Source of the DNA: Caulobacter sp. HMWF025
GTDB lineage: Bacteria; Pseudomonadota; Alphaproteobacteria; Caulobacterales; Caulobacteraceae
Assembly (NCBI RefSeq): GCF_003060965.1
Contig: NZ_QAII01000103.1
Location: forward strand, 18,740-61,355
Length of the DNA: 42,616 nt
Reading direction: 5' to 3'
The translations under genes and the position numbers were made by a program. Positions 7,314 to 16,118 of the stretch are shown piece after piece. Numbering within the stretch: the stretch's first letter is position 1; every line of letters begins with the position of its first letter. Under the pieces are notes generated by a model, which made no database searches, was not told where the DNA came from, and saw only the letters and a program-made list of their open reading frames with translations.

Positions 7314-9452
7314 TCAATCCATCAGCTTGCGCGACAGGTAGATGTATTCCATCGCCTGCCGCCGGGCGGTCTCGGCCAGATTGGCCGCCCCGGCATGGCC
7401 GCCGTCGATGTTCTCGTAATAGAGCACCGGATAGCCCAGCTCTTCCAGCCGCGCGGCGGCCTTGCGGGCATGGGCCGGATGGACGCGGTCGTCCTTGGTC
7501 GAGGTCTCGATGAACACCTCGGGATAGGGCTTGCCGGCCTTGAGGTTGGAATAGGGGTCGTACTTCTCGATCACGGCCCGCTCGGACGGAATGGCCGGGT
7601 CGCCATACTCGCCGACCCACGAGGCCCCGGCCCCGATCTGGCTGTAGCGGATCATGTCGAACAGCGGCACCTGCACGACGATGGCGTTGTAGAGCTCGGG
7701 GCGCTGGGTCAGGGCCACGCCCATCAGCAGGCCGCCGTTCGACCCGCCCATAATCCCCAGCCGCCGGGGCGAGGTGATCTTGCGGGTGATCAGGTCCTGG
7801 CTGACGGCGAAGAAGTCATCATAGACCTTCTGGCGGTTCTCTTTCAGGCCGGCCTCGTGCCAGGCGGGGCCGAACTCGCCGCCGCCGCGGATATTGGCCA
7901 CCACATAGGTGCCGCCGCGCTCCAGCCACAGCTTGCCCATCACGCCCGAATAGCCCGGGGTCATCGGCACCTGGAAGCCGCCATAGGCATAGAGCAGGGT
8001 CGGGTTGGAGCCGTCATACTTCACGGCCTTGGGCCGCACGACGAAATAGGGGATCTTCACCCCGTCGCTGCTGGTCGCCTCGAACTGCTCGACCACATGG
8101 GTCGAGGCGTCGAAGCGGGCGGGCGAGGCCTTGACCTGCTCCAGCTTCAGCGTGCCGGCATCGGCCAGCCAGAAGGTCGAAGGCGTCAGATAGCCGGTGA
8201 CGGTGACGAACAGGCGCTCGTCCTTCTCCGAGGTCGAGCCGAGGCCGATGCTGGAATTGGCCGGCAGGGCCAGGTCCTGCGACGTCCAGCCCTGGGCGCC
8301 GTGGGTCAGCACCCGGGCCGCGCCCTTGACGTTGTCAAGCAGGGCCACGACCAGTTTGGTGCGGGTGGTGGTGACGCTCTCGACCGACTGGCGGGCGGTG
8401 GGGCGCAGCACCAGGGTCGCCTTTGCCGCCGTCGGTGCGGCCTTCAGGGCGGCGAGGTCAAAGCTGATCAAATCACCGGTCTTGAAGCCCTTTTCCGCCC
8501 AGTCCTGCTCCATCAGCACGACCATCTGGCCGGCGACATAGCCCTGGATCGAGGCCTTCAGCGGCAAATCGAGCTTCACCGGCCCCTTGTCGGACAGCAG
8601 ATAGTATTCGCTCTCGAAGAAGGTCACGCCCCGCGCGGCCATGACCGCCACGGTCTTGCCGTCGGCGTCGCGCAGCACGAAGGGACTGACCGACACGTCG
8701 GTCTCGGTGCCGCGATAGAGCTCGGTCGCGGCGCTCAGCGGCTGGCCGCGTTTGATGGTCTTCAGCACATAGGCATAGCCCGACTTGGTCACCTGGCCCG
8801 GTTCCCACTCGCGGGCCACCAGCAGGGTGTCCCTGTCCAGCCAGGTATAGTTCTGCTTGCCCTCGGGCAGTTCAAAGCCACCGGGCACGAAGCTCTTGGT
8901 CGTGGTGTCGAACTCGCGAACCGTGACGGCATCCTTGCCGCCGTTCGACAGGCTGAGCAGGCAGCGGGTGTCTTCCGGCGGCAGGCAGCCGGCTCCCTTG
9001 AACACCCAGTTGGCGTTCTCGGCCTTGGTCAGGGCGTCGATGTCGAGAATGGTCTCCCAGACCGGCTCGGCCGTGCGGTAGCTCTCCAGCGTGGTCTTGC
9101 GCCACAGGCCGCGCACGTGGGTGGCGTCCTGCCAGAAGTTGCGCAAGCTGCCGTCGCCGGCGAACGACACGCCCGGCACCCGGTCCTTGGCATTGAGGAT
9201 GGCCAGGGCCTGGCTTTCCAGACCGGCATAGCGGGCGTCTCCCTGCAGGACCGGCATGGTCTTGGCGTTGCGGGCCTTGGCCCAGTCCATGGCCCGGGTG
9301 CCCTCGATCTCCTCCATCCAGAGATAGGGATCGGACTTGCCCAGCTCCGACAGGGGCGTGCGCACCTCGGTGGCCGGAGCGGCGGGTTCGGCAGCGTGGG
9401 AAGCGGTCATGAGGCTCGTGGAGGCGAGAAGGGCGAGGACAAGGCTACGCAT
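7314..9452 (-). CDS. Exported prolyl oligopeptidase family serine peptidase (S9A), copy 1
   Basis: The precursor of 712 residues has a signal peptide (MRSLVLALLASTSLMTASHA) and a mature S9A protein: short N-terminal segment, beta-propeller (about residues 90-430), and C-terminal alpha/beta hydrolase. Catalytic residues are readable as S571 in GGSNGG, D655 in KDDRVHP and H686 in DGGHAG, with the family signature NIRGGGEFGPAWHEAG. It should cleave proline-containing peptides in the periplasm. The S9A copy 2 gene ends only 3 bp upstream on the same strand, and the two proteins align along their length, so this is a tandem duplication and probable operon. Substrate unknown. Confidence 0.92.
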   Translation of the reverse strand: MRSLVLALLASTSLMTASHAAEPAAPATEVRTPLSELGKSDPYLWMEEIEGTRAMDWAKARNAKTMPVLQGDARYAGLESQALAILNAKDRVPGVSFAGDGSLRNFWQDATHVRGLWRKTTLESYRTAEPVWETILDIDALTKAENANWVFKGAGCLPPEDTRCLLSLSNGGKDAVTVREFDTTTKSFVPGGFELPEGKQNYTWLDRDTLLVAREWEPGQVTKSGYAYVLKTIKRGQPLSAATELYRGTETDVSVSPFVLRDADGKTVAVMAARGVTFFESEYYLLSDKGPVKLDLPLKASIQGYVAGQMVVLMEQDWAEKGFKTGDLISFDLAALKAAPTAAKATLVLRPTARQSVESVTTTRTKLVVALLDNVKGAARVLTHGAQGWTSQDLALPANSSIGLGSTSEKDERLFVTVTGYLTPSTFWLADAGTLKLEQVKASPARFDASTHVVEQFEATSSDGVKIPYFVVRPKAVKYDGSNPTLLYAYGGFQVPMTPGYSGVMGKLWLERGGTYVVANIRGGGEFGPAWHEAGLKENRQKVYDDFFAVSQDLITRKITSPRRLGIMGGSNGGLLMGVALTQRPELYNAIVVQVPLFDMIRYSQIGAGASWVGEYGDPAIPSERAVIEKYDPYSNLKAGKPYPEVFIETSTKDDRVHPAHARKAAARLEELGYPVLYYENIDGGHAGAANLAETARRQAMEYIYLSRKLMD

Positions 9453-9455
9453 CAG

Positions 9456-11528
9456 TTAGTGATCCATGAGCTGGCGCGACAGGTAGGTGTAGTGCAGGGC
9501 CCAGCGGCGGGCATTGGACTTCGGATCCGCACCATTGGCGTGGCCGCCGTCGGTATTTTCGAAATAGAGATGGTCGACCTTCAGATCATCCAGCCGGGCG
9601 GCGAACTTGCGGGCATGGCCGGGATGGACCCGGTCGTCCTTGGTCGAGGTGGTGATATAGGCCAGCGGGTATTTCATCCCGGCCTTCAGGTTCTGATAGG
9701 GCGAATAGGCCTCGATGAAGGCCCGTTCAGCGGGAATGTCGGGGTCGCCATATTCGCCGATCCACGAGGCGCCGGCCGGCAGCTTGGTGTAGCGGATCAT
9801 GTCCAGCAGCGGGCTTTCGACCACCACCGCATTCCACAGGTCGGGCCGCTGGGTCAGGGCCACGCCCATCAGCAGGCCGCCATTGCTGCGGCCATAGGCC
9901 CCCAGGTGTCGCGGCGAGGTGATCTTCTTGCTGATCATGTCCTCGGCCACGGCGAAATAGTCGTCATAGGCGCGCTGGCGGTTGGCCTTCAGGGCCGCCT
10001 CGTGCCAGGCCGGACCGAACTCGCCGCCGCCCCGGATGTTGGCCACGGCATAGCTGCCGCCCTTCTCCAGCCACAGCTTGCCGATCAGCGGGTCATAGAC
10101 CGGCAGTTTCGACAGGTTGAAGCCACCATAGGCGTGCAGCAGGGTCGGGTTTGAGCCGTCGTGTTTGTGACCCTTGGGATGGATCAGGAAGTAGGGAACC
10201 TTGGTGCCGTCCTTGCTGGTGGCGACCTTCTGCTCGACCTCAAGATTGCCGCCCTCGAACTGGGCCGGCAGGGCCTTGACGGTCTCGGCCCTGCCGCCGG
10301 CCGCATCGGCCAGTTTCAGCTGGGTCGGGGTGGTGAACCCCTCGACGCTATAGAAGATCTGGTCGCCCTCGTCGGCGGTCGAGCCCAGGGAGACCGAAGC
10401 GTTGGGCAGGCCGGGCAAGGTGGCCTTGGTCCAGGTCGCGCCCGCAGGTTTGAAGGTAAAGACCCCGCCGCGCACATTGTCATAGATCGCCGCGACCACC
10501 GTATGGTCGGTGACGGTCAGCTGGTCGACGGCCTGCACGGCAGTGGGCGCAAAGATCACGCTGGTCGCGAGCCCGGGGTCCGGCGTCACGGCGATGATCG
10601 AACCGGCCTTGGCCCCCAGGCCGTCCTCGTTCAGCTCGACGATCAGCCGGCCGTTCAGCAGGCCGGCGATATTGGCCTTTTGCGGCAGGGTCAGCGGCAC
10701 CACCTTGCCGTCCGCCCAGACCTGACGCTCGGTGTGGAAGAAATCCGTCGCCCGCTCGATCAGCACCACCCGGTTGCCGGCCGCGTCGCGCAGCACATTG
10801 GGCCGGGCCGAGACGTCGCTCTTCTGACCCCGGAACACCTCGTCGGCCTGATCCAGCGGCTGACCGCGCTTCAGGGTCTTGATGACCATGCCGTAGCCGC
10901 TGTCGGTGGTGGTGCCGGGGCCCCAGTCGCGGGTCAGGATCAGGGTGTCGGGATCCAGCCATTCGACGGTCTGCTTGCCTTCGGGCAACAGGAAGCCGCC
11001 CGCGACGAAGCTCTTGCTGGTCAGGTCGAATTCGCGGACCTCGACGGCGTCCTTGCCGCCATTGGAGAGGTTGACCAGGCAGCGGTCATGGGTTTTCGGA
11101 CGGCAGTCGGCCCCCTTCCAGATCCAGTTCTTGCCCTCGGCCTTGGCCAGGGCGTCCAGATCCAGCACCGTCTCCCAGACCGGTGCGGCGGTCTTGTAGG
11201 AGGCGAGCGTCGTGCGCCGCCAGATCCCGCGCACATGGGTCGCATCCTGCCAGAAGTTGAAGACGCTGGTGCCGATGAAGTTGGGCGCGGCGATGCGGTC
11301 TTTCGCCGACAGGATGGTCAGGGCCTGCGCCTGCAGCCCGGCGAAACGCGGATCGCCCGACAGCAGCGGCAGGGTCTTGGCGTTCTCCGCCTTAACCCAG
11401 GCCAGGCTGTCAGGGCTTTCCACCGCCTCCAGCGCCAGATGCGGGTCGCTGTCCTGCGCCAGGGCGGCACCGTGGGAGAGCAGGGTCAGGGCCAGGGCCC
11501 CGGCGGAACAGGTGCGAAGCAGGGTCAT
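9456..11528 (-). CDS. Exported prolyl oligopeptidase family serine peptidase (S9A), copy 2
   Basis: I start the gene at ATG 11528, which gives 690 residues with a signal peptide (MTLLRTCSAGALALTLLSHG, cleavage near ALA-QD). The frame stays open 246 bases further upstream but that part lacks protein-like character and crosses the divergent VOC gene. Domain order is propeller then hydrolase. Catalytic residues are S548 in GRSNGG, D632 in KDDRVHP and H663 in DGGHAN. It keeps NIRGGGEFGPAWHEAA. It is the first gene of the tandem pair and lies divergent from the VOC gene. Copy 1 and copy 2 share most motifs but differ throughout, so the duplication is old. Confidence 0.92.
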   Translation of the reverse strand: MTLLRTCSAGALALTLLSHGAALAQDSDPHLALEAVESPDSLAWVKAENAKTLPLLSGDPRFAGLQAQALTILSAKDRIAAPNFIGTSVFNFWQDATHVRGIWRRTTLASYKTAAPVWETVLDLDALAKAEGKNWIWKGADCRPKTHDRCLVNLSNGGKDAVEVREFDLTSKSFVAGGFLLPEGKQTVEWLDPDTLILTRDWGPGTTTDSGYGMVIKTLKRGQPLDQADEVFRGQKSDVSARPNVLRDAAGNRVVLIERATDFFHTERQVWADGKVVPLTLPQKANIAGLLNGRLIVELNEDGLGAKAGSIIAVTPDPGLATSVIFAPTAVQAVDQLTVTDHTVVAAIYDNVRGGVFTFKPAGATWTKATLPGLPNASVSLGSTADEGDQIFYSVEGFTTPTQLKLADAAGGRAETVKALPAQFEGGNLEVEQKVATSKDGTKVPYFLIHPKGHKHDGSNPTLLHAYGGFNLSKLPVYDPLIGKLWLEKGGSYAVANIRGGGEFGPAWHEAALKANRQRAYDDYFAVAEDMISKKITSPRHLGAYGRSNGGLLMGVALTQRPDLWNAVVVESPLLDMIRYTKLPAGASWIGEYGDPDIPAERAFIEAYSPYQNLKAGMKYPLAYITTSTKDDRVHPGHARKFAARLDDLKVDHLYFENTDGGHANGADPKSNARRWALHYTYLSRQLMDH

Positions 11529-11583
11529 GGGGCGGGACGGTATCGGAAAATCTGACCCGCGCCAGAGCCTCCGGCCGGTGCAA

Positions 11584-11612
11584 TTGACCACGTTCCGCGT
11601 TTGGTCTTGAAA
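11584..11612 (+). promoter_or_regulatory. Candidate promoter of the VOC gene
   Basis: TTGACC (11584-11589), a 17-bp spacer and TTGAAA (11607-11612) lie 47 bp before the VOC start. The -35 is good and the -10 is weak. Confidence 0.3.
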
Positions 11613-11659
11613 TCGCCAACCGGGTCGGGCGGTCTCCGGGCCACGCGGGGGGATGAAAC

Positions 11660-12169
11660 ATGGCCGATCCAGTCTGGACGACGGGGCTTGGGCGCCATCT
11701 GGCGACCGCAGTGACACTGGCGCTGTTGGTAGCCTGTCCGTTCGAAGCTCTGGCTGAAACACCTGCTGCACCACCCGAAGCCGGCGTCATGGTCGACCAC
11801 GTGGCGCTGTACGTCGCCGATCTGGACGTCAGTGCGGCATTCTACAGCCAGGTTCTGGGCCTTGAAGAAATCCCGTCCGCCGCCAAGGGCCGGCGCTGGA
11901 TGGCCCTGGGATCAGCGCAACTGCACCTGCTCGGAGGCCGCGCCGAACCGGTTCCGGATCAGAAGTCACGGCACATTGCCCTGACCACCCTGAGTCTTGA
12001 GCCCGTCATGAGCGCCCTGAAGGCGCGAGGCATGACCTGGGAGGATTTCGCAGGCCATGTCGGACAGATCAGCCAGACCCGCACCGACGGCGTCCGGCAG
12101 ATCTTTTTCAAGGATCCCGATGGCTACTGGATCGAGGTCAACGACGCCGGAAAACTGTCCAGGCCCTGA
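11660..12169 (+). CDS. Exported VOC (glyoxalase/bleomycin-resistance fold) protein
   Basis: The 169-residue product has an N-terminal export signal (LATAVTLALLVACPFEALAE). It could be a lipoprotein (LVAC lipobox) or a cleaved secreted protein (ALA-E). The VOC domain follows: VDHVALYVADLDVSAAFYSQ, then GLEE, and near the end IFFKDPDGYWIEVND. The first-strand His, an HIALTTL His and the final Glu give a plausible metal site. Known VOC enzymes include glyoxalases, epimerases and dioxygenases, mostly cytoplasmic, so an exported one is less usual. GGGGGAT lies before ATG. The codon choice is less GC-extreme than its neighbours. Substrate unknown. Confidence 0.78.
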   Translation: MADPVWTTGLGRHLATAVTLALLVACPFEALAETPAAPPEAGVMVDHVALYVADLDVSAAFYSQVLGLEEIPSAAKGRRWMALGSAQLHLLGGRAEPVPDQKSRHIALTTLSLEPVMSALKARGMTWEDFAGHVGQISQTRTDGVRQIFFKDPDGYWIEVNDAGKLSRP

Positions 12170-12203
12170 GCCGACATTCTTGGCCCTCAGTCCTCAGCCG
12201 GGG

Positions 12204-12977
12204 TTAGCGGGCCAAACGGGCGCTGAGCCAGAAACGCCCTGACAGGATAGACCCGACCTCCGGAGCACCGGGAATCGTGGTGGGATCGATCACGACATCC
12301 AGTGTGGACCCGCCGTAGGTTCGAACCAGCGTCCACCAGAACTTGCCCCCACCTGCGGCATTGGTTCTGAACTCTGCCTTCAACACTGTCCCTGCGAAAT
12401 CGGCATAGGCTTTCGGCAGTTTGGAGCCCTCCGGGATAAGGCCGCCGACGCTGGCCTTGTACATCCCGCTCGGGATGAAGAAGTCCGCAGCGTAGTAGAG
12501 CTGACTTCCGTCCTGCGACTTTATGTAGGCGGCCTCATTCGCAAACAGCGACGGCGCGTAGCTGAAGGCCGCAATCTCGAGGGTCACCTTGGCCCCAGGC
12601 ACGAGGCTGGCCGCTTCGGCCGGATCGGCGAGATCAAAAACCAGCGGCGTTTCCTCGCCCCTGAACCGCGCCGTCATGGCCACCTCGAACGGCTTCCAGT
12701 CCGGATCGGAGACGTCCGCTGCGATGTCCACCTCGACGCGGCTCTCGCCGTCAAACCCGGGGTTCAGCGTGACGAGTTCCGCTGCGTTTTTGGTACCCTT
12801 GCGAAGCGCCAGCCTGAGTTCGCTGCCGGAAGGGTCCTTGACGAGGCAGACCATATCCCGGGGTGACAGCGCAGAGGCGGTGCATTTTGGCAGGTACTCA
12901 CGCGTCAGGGTGCTCATCCAGGCAGGGTTCTGGAAATCGATCTCGAACCCAATGCTCGAGAAATGGGAAACTTCCAC
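12204..12977 (-). CDS. Hypothetical protein
   Basis: I do not recognise this family. I chose the GTG at 12977 because GGAGG sits five bases upstream; an in-frame GTG at 12989 has only a weak site. The product of about 257 residues has no clear signal peptide or membrane segment. It looks beta-rich and acidic, with segments such as VDIAADVSDPDWKPFEVAMT, FWWTLVRTYGGSTLDVVI and a closing SILSGRFWLSARLAR. It converges on the VOC gene and is divergent from dapF. Its codons are less GC-rich than those of the flanking genes, so it may be an accessory gene. Coding status is likely; function unknown. Confidence 0.6.
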   Translation of the reverse strand: MEVSHFSSIGFEIDFQNPAWMSTLTREYLPKCTASALSPRDMVCLVKDPSGSELRLALRKGTKNAAELVTLNPGFDGESRVEVDIAADVSDPDWKPFEVAMTARFRGEETPLVFDLADPAEAASLVPGAKVTLEIAAFSYAPSLFANEAAYIKSQDGSQLYYAADFFIPSGMYKASVGGLIPEGSKLPKAYADFAGTVLKAEFRTNAAGGGKFWWTLVRTYGGSTLDVVIDPTTIPGAPEVGSILSGRFWLSARLAR

Positions 12978-13075
12978 CTGGACCTCCACCGACGCTCGCC
13001 TGGCCTGCCGACCCCGTAATCGATCAACCCTAGCGGGATTTACCCGCCCGAGGACAGAGCCAAGCGCAGCATCCC

Positions 13076-13105
13076 CTGACGCCGCCGCGACTTTTCCCCT
13101 ATATA
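13076..13105 (+). promoter_or_regulatory. Candidate dapF promoter giving a near-leaderless mRNA
   Basis: CTGACG (13076-13081), an 18-bp spacer and TATATA (13100-13105) lie just before dapF. The -10 ends only 9 bp before ATG 13115, so the transcript would start at or within about 3 bases of the start codon. No Shine-Dalgarno sequence is present. Confidence 0.5.
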
Positions 13106-13114
13106 GCCCCCACC

Positions 13115-13969
13115 ATGAGCCGCACCTTTCTCAAGATGAACGGCCTCGGCAACGACTTCGTCGTGATCGAGACCGCCAGCCAGTCCTTCGAGCCCACGCC
13201 GGAGGAAATCCGCGCCATCGCCAAACGCGGTGACGGTGGCATCGGCTGCGACCAGGTGATCGCCATCGATCCGCCGCGCAGCGAAGGCGCGTCGGCCTAT
13301 GTGCGGTTCTGGAATTCCGATGGCGACGCCGTCGGGGCCTGCGGCAACGGCACGCGCTGCGTGGCCTGGCTGCTGATGCAGTCCGCCGGCAAGGACAGCG
13401 TGGCCTTCGACACCGACGGCGGCCGTCTGTCGGGCCAGATGGCCGGCGACAGGCGGGTGACGGTCGACATGGGCCCGCCGGGCCTCGACTGGACCCAGAT
13501 CCCCCTGTCCGAAGAGATGAACACCGAGCGGGTCGAGTTGCAGGTCGGTCCGATCGACGCGCCGCTGGTCCATACGCCGGTCTGCGTCTCGATGGGCAAT
13601 CCGCATGTGGTGTTCTTCGTCGAGGCGCCGGTCACCGACGCCTTCGCCACCGGCACCGGCTCGCTGGTCGAGCATCACCCGCTGTTTCCGGAAGGCGTCA
13701 ATGTCGGGTTTGCGCACATCGCCGCCCGCGATCACATCCAGCTGAAGGTCTGGGAACGCGGCGCGGGCCTGACGCTCGCCTGCGGTACCGGGGCCTGCGC
13801 CGCCCAGGTGGCCGCCGTGCGCCGGGGCCTGACTGATCGTGTCGCCACCGTCGAATTCGAGAGCGGGTCGCTGGTCATCGAATGGCGCGAGGCCGACGGC
13901 CACGTGATCATGACCGGCCCCATCACCATGGACTATGCCGGCAAGCTGCCGGAAAGGACCGCAGCATGA
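13115..13969 (+). CDS. dapF: Diaminopimelate epimerase
   Basis: The 284-residue enzyme converts LL- to meso-diaminopimelate for peptidoglycan and lysine synthesis in the cytoplasm. The two catalytic cysteines are C76 in ACGNGTRC and C223 in LACGTGACA, the family's paired motifs, and MNGLGNDF near the N-terminus is also diagnostic. Length is typical. It starts three co-directional genes: its TGA overlaps the ATG of the SDR gene (ATGA), so the two are probably translationally coupled. Confidence 0.98.
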   Translation: MSRTFLKMNGLGNDFVVIETASQSFEPTPEEIRAIAKRGDGGIGCDQVIAIDPPRSEGASAYVRFWNSDGDAVGACGNGTRCVAWLLMQSAGKDSVAFDTDGGRLSGQMAGDRRVTVDMGPPGLDWTQIPLSEEMNTERVELQVGPIDAPLVHTPVCVSMGNPHVVFFVEAPVTDAFATGTGSLVEHHPLFPEGVNVGFAHIAARDHIQLKVWERGAGLTLACGTGACAAQVAAVRRGLTDRVATVEFESGSLVIEWREADGHVIMTGPITMDYAGKLPERTAA

Positions 13970-14793
13970 GCCTTCACCCCGCGCTTGAAGCCGGCAAGAC
14001 CGCCGTCATCACCGGTGCCGCCGACGGCATCGGCCTGGCCGCCGCCAAGATCTTCCGCGCGCTGGGCCTGAACGTGGTGATGGCCGACGTCACCGGCCGC
14101 AAGCTGAAGCAGGAGGCCGAGGCCATCGGCGCCCTCGCCGTGCCCACCGACGTCGCCGACCGTGCGGCCGTCGAGGCCCTGAAGGCTGTCGCGATCGAAA
14201 AGTTCGGCGCGGTCGACGTGCTGATGAACAATGCCGGGGTCGGCGGTGGCGGCGACGCCTTTGCCGGCGACGACGCCTGGAGCCGCATCCTCGACGTCAA
14301 TCTGTGGGGCGTGATCAACGGCGTGCAGGTGTTCGGCGAAGAGATGGCCCTGTCGGGTCGTCCCGGCCTGATCATCAATACCGGCTCCAAGCAGGGCATC
14401 ACCCAGCCGCCCGGCGACACGGCCTACAACGTGTCAAAGTCGGCGGTGAAGGCCCTGACCGAAGGCCTGGCCCACACCCTGCGCCAGACCGAAGACTGCC
14501 AGGTCACCGCCCACCTGCTGATCCCGGGCTACACCTTCACCGGCATGACCAAGCGCGGTCCGGGCGGCAAGCCCGACGCGGCCTGGACGCCCGAGCAGGT
14601 CGTGCACTTCATGCTGGCCCGCATCGAGGCCGGCGACTTCTACATCCTGTGCCCCGACAACGACGTTACCCGCGCCGTCGACGAGAAGCGCATGGCCTGG
14701 GCCATGGGCGACATCATCGAAAACCGCCCGGCCCTGTCGCGCTGGCACCCCGACTGGAAGGACGCCTTCGCGGCGTTCGTGGACAGGCCGTGA
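13966..14793 (+). CDS. Short-chain dehydrogenase/reductase (SDR)
   Basis: This classical SDR has 275 residues. It has the NAD(P)-binding motif TGAADGIG, then NNAGVGGGG, a Ser in NTGSKQG and the catalytic YNVSK pair. The longer C-terminal part (after TGMTKRGPGGKPD) likely forms the substrate lid, and WTPEQVVHFMLARIE fits SDRs of unknown substrate. The start ATG overlaps the dapF stop, so it is co-translated with dapF. I see no functional link to lysine synthesis beyond this position. Substrate unknown. Confidence 0.88.
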   Translation: MSLHPALEAGKTAVITGAADGIGLAAAKIFRALGLNVVMADVTGRKLKQEAEAIGALAVPTDVADRAAVEALKAVAIEKFGAVDVLMNNAGVGGGGDAFAGDDAWSRILDVNLWGVINGVQVFGEEMALSGRPGLIINTGSKQGITQPPGDTAYNVSKSAVKALTEGLAHTLRQTEDCQVTAHLLIPGYTFTGMTKRGPGGKPDAAWTPEQVVHFMLARIEAGDFYILCPDNDVTRAVDEKRMAWAMGDIIENRPALSRWHPDWKDAFAAFVDRP

Positions 14794-14864
14794 CGACCTA
14801 TACCGTCATCGCCTCCAGGCCCAAGGCTCCCGCCGTCGGTGAGGAAGGTGGACCGGCGACCACG

Positions 14865-16118
14865 ATGTCCGGCCCCGACGGCGTTGACGTCGTCACCTTC
14901 GGCTGCCGGCTGAACGCCTATGAGTCCGAGGCCATCCGCGCCCGCGCCTCGGCCGATGGCCTGTCGGACGCGGTGGTCTTCAACACCTGCGCCGTCACCA
15001 ACGAGGCCGTGCGTCAGGCCCGGCAGGCGATCCGCAAGGCCCGTCGCGAGCGGCCCGACGCCCGGCTGATCGTCACCGGCTGCGCCGCCCAGATCGATCC
15101 GGCTGCCTTCGCCGCCATGCCCGAAGTCGACCTCGTTTTGGGCAATGCCGAGAAGGCCGCGCCCGGCGCGTTGCTCGACACCTCCACCCGCGTACGGGTC
15201 AATGACATCATGTCGATCAGGGAGACCGCCGGTCACCTGATCGCCGGCCTCAAGGACCGCGCCCGGGCCTATGTCGAGGTCCAGAACGGCTGCGACCACC
15301 GCTGCACCTTCTGCATCATCCCGTTCGGACGCGGCAATTCCCGCTCGGCTCCGGCCGGTGAGGTGGTCGAACAGATCCGCCGGCTGGCGACCGAGGGCTA
15401 TAACGAGGTGGTGCTGACCGGGGTCGATGTCACCTCGTGGGGCACCGACCTGCCGGGCCAGCCGACCCTTGGCCAGCTGGTCGGCCGGATCCTCAAGCTG
15501 GTCCCCGACCTGCCGCGCCTGCGCCTGTCGTCGATCGACGCGGCCGAGATCGATCCCGACCTGTTCAGGCTGCTCGAGACCGAGCCGCGGCTGATGCCCT
15601 ATCTGCACCTGTCGCTGCAGGCCGGCGACAACATGATCCTCAAGCGGATGAAGCGCCGCCACAGCCGCGAGGACGCCCTGAAGCTGGTGGCCGAGGTGCG
15701 CCGGGTGCGCCCCGACACCGCCTTCGGCGCCGACCTGATCGCCGGCTTCCCGACCGAGACCGAAGAGGCGTTCGAAAACACCCTGAAGCTGGTCGAGGAG
15801 GCGGGGCTCGCCTTCCTGCACGTCTTCCCCTACAGCGCCCGCCCCGGCACGCCGGCCGCGCGGATGCCGCCGGTCAAGGGCCCGGTGATCAAGGACCGCG
15901 CCCGCCGTCTGCGCGAAGCCGGTCAGGCCGGTCTTGAACGTCACCTGCAGCGCCAGGTCGGCCGCGTGCTGTCAGGCCTGGTCGAGCGCGACGGCATCGC
16001 CCGGGGCGAGGACTTCACCGAGATCGCCTTTGCGGGCGAGGCCCCGCAGGGCCAGATCGTCGCCTTCCGCGTCACCGGCCATGACGGGTCGCGGGTGCTC
16101 GCCGAGCAGGTCGCCTAG
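14865..16118 (+). CDS. mtaB: tRNA N6-threonylcarbamoyladenosine(37) methylthiotransferase
   Basis: This radical-SAM methylthiotransferase converts t6A37 to ms2t6A37 in tRNAs that read ANN codons. From ATG 14865 it has 417 residues: N-terminal UPF0004 domain (TFGCRLNAYESE, NTCAVTNEA, TGCAAQ, three cysteines for the auxiliary cluster), radical-SAM motif CDHRCTFC, and a C-terminal TRAM-like domain. VQNGCDHRCTFC and LHLSLQAGDN are typical. A GTG at 14790 overlapping the SDR stop would add 25 residues. I prefer the ATG because that extension looks non-conserved and has lower third-position GC, although neither start has a good ribosome site. Its stop overlaps that of nth by 4 bp. Confidence 0.92.
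   Translation: MSGPDGVDVVTFGCRLNAYESEAIRARASADGLSDAVVFNTCAVTNEAVRQARQAIRKARRERPDARLIVTGCAAQIDPAAFAAMPEVDLVLGNAEKAAPGALLDTSTRVRVNDIMSIRETAGHLIAGLKDRARAYVEVQNGCDHRCTFCIIPFGRGNSRSAPAGEVVEQIRRLATEGYNEVVLTGVDVTSWGTDLPGQPTLGQLVGRILKLVPDLPRLRLSSIDAAEIDPDLFRLLETEPRLMPYLHLSLQAGDNMILKRMKRRHSREDALKLVAEVRRVRPDTAFGADLIAGFPTETEEAFENTLKLVEEAGLAFLHVFPYSARPGTPAARMPPVKGPVIKDRARRLREAGQAGLERHLQRQVGRVLSGLVERDGIARGEDFTEIAFAGEAPQGQIVAFRVTGHDGSRVLAEQVA

Noticed and set aside
7395-10154. 919-residue open frame on the plus strand
   Set aside because: It runs antisense to the two S9A peptidase genes and looks like a GC-rich codon-phase shadow. The minus-strand genes have catalytic motifs and signal peptides; this frame has none.
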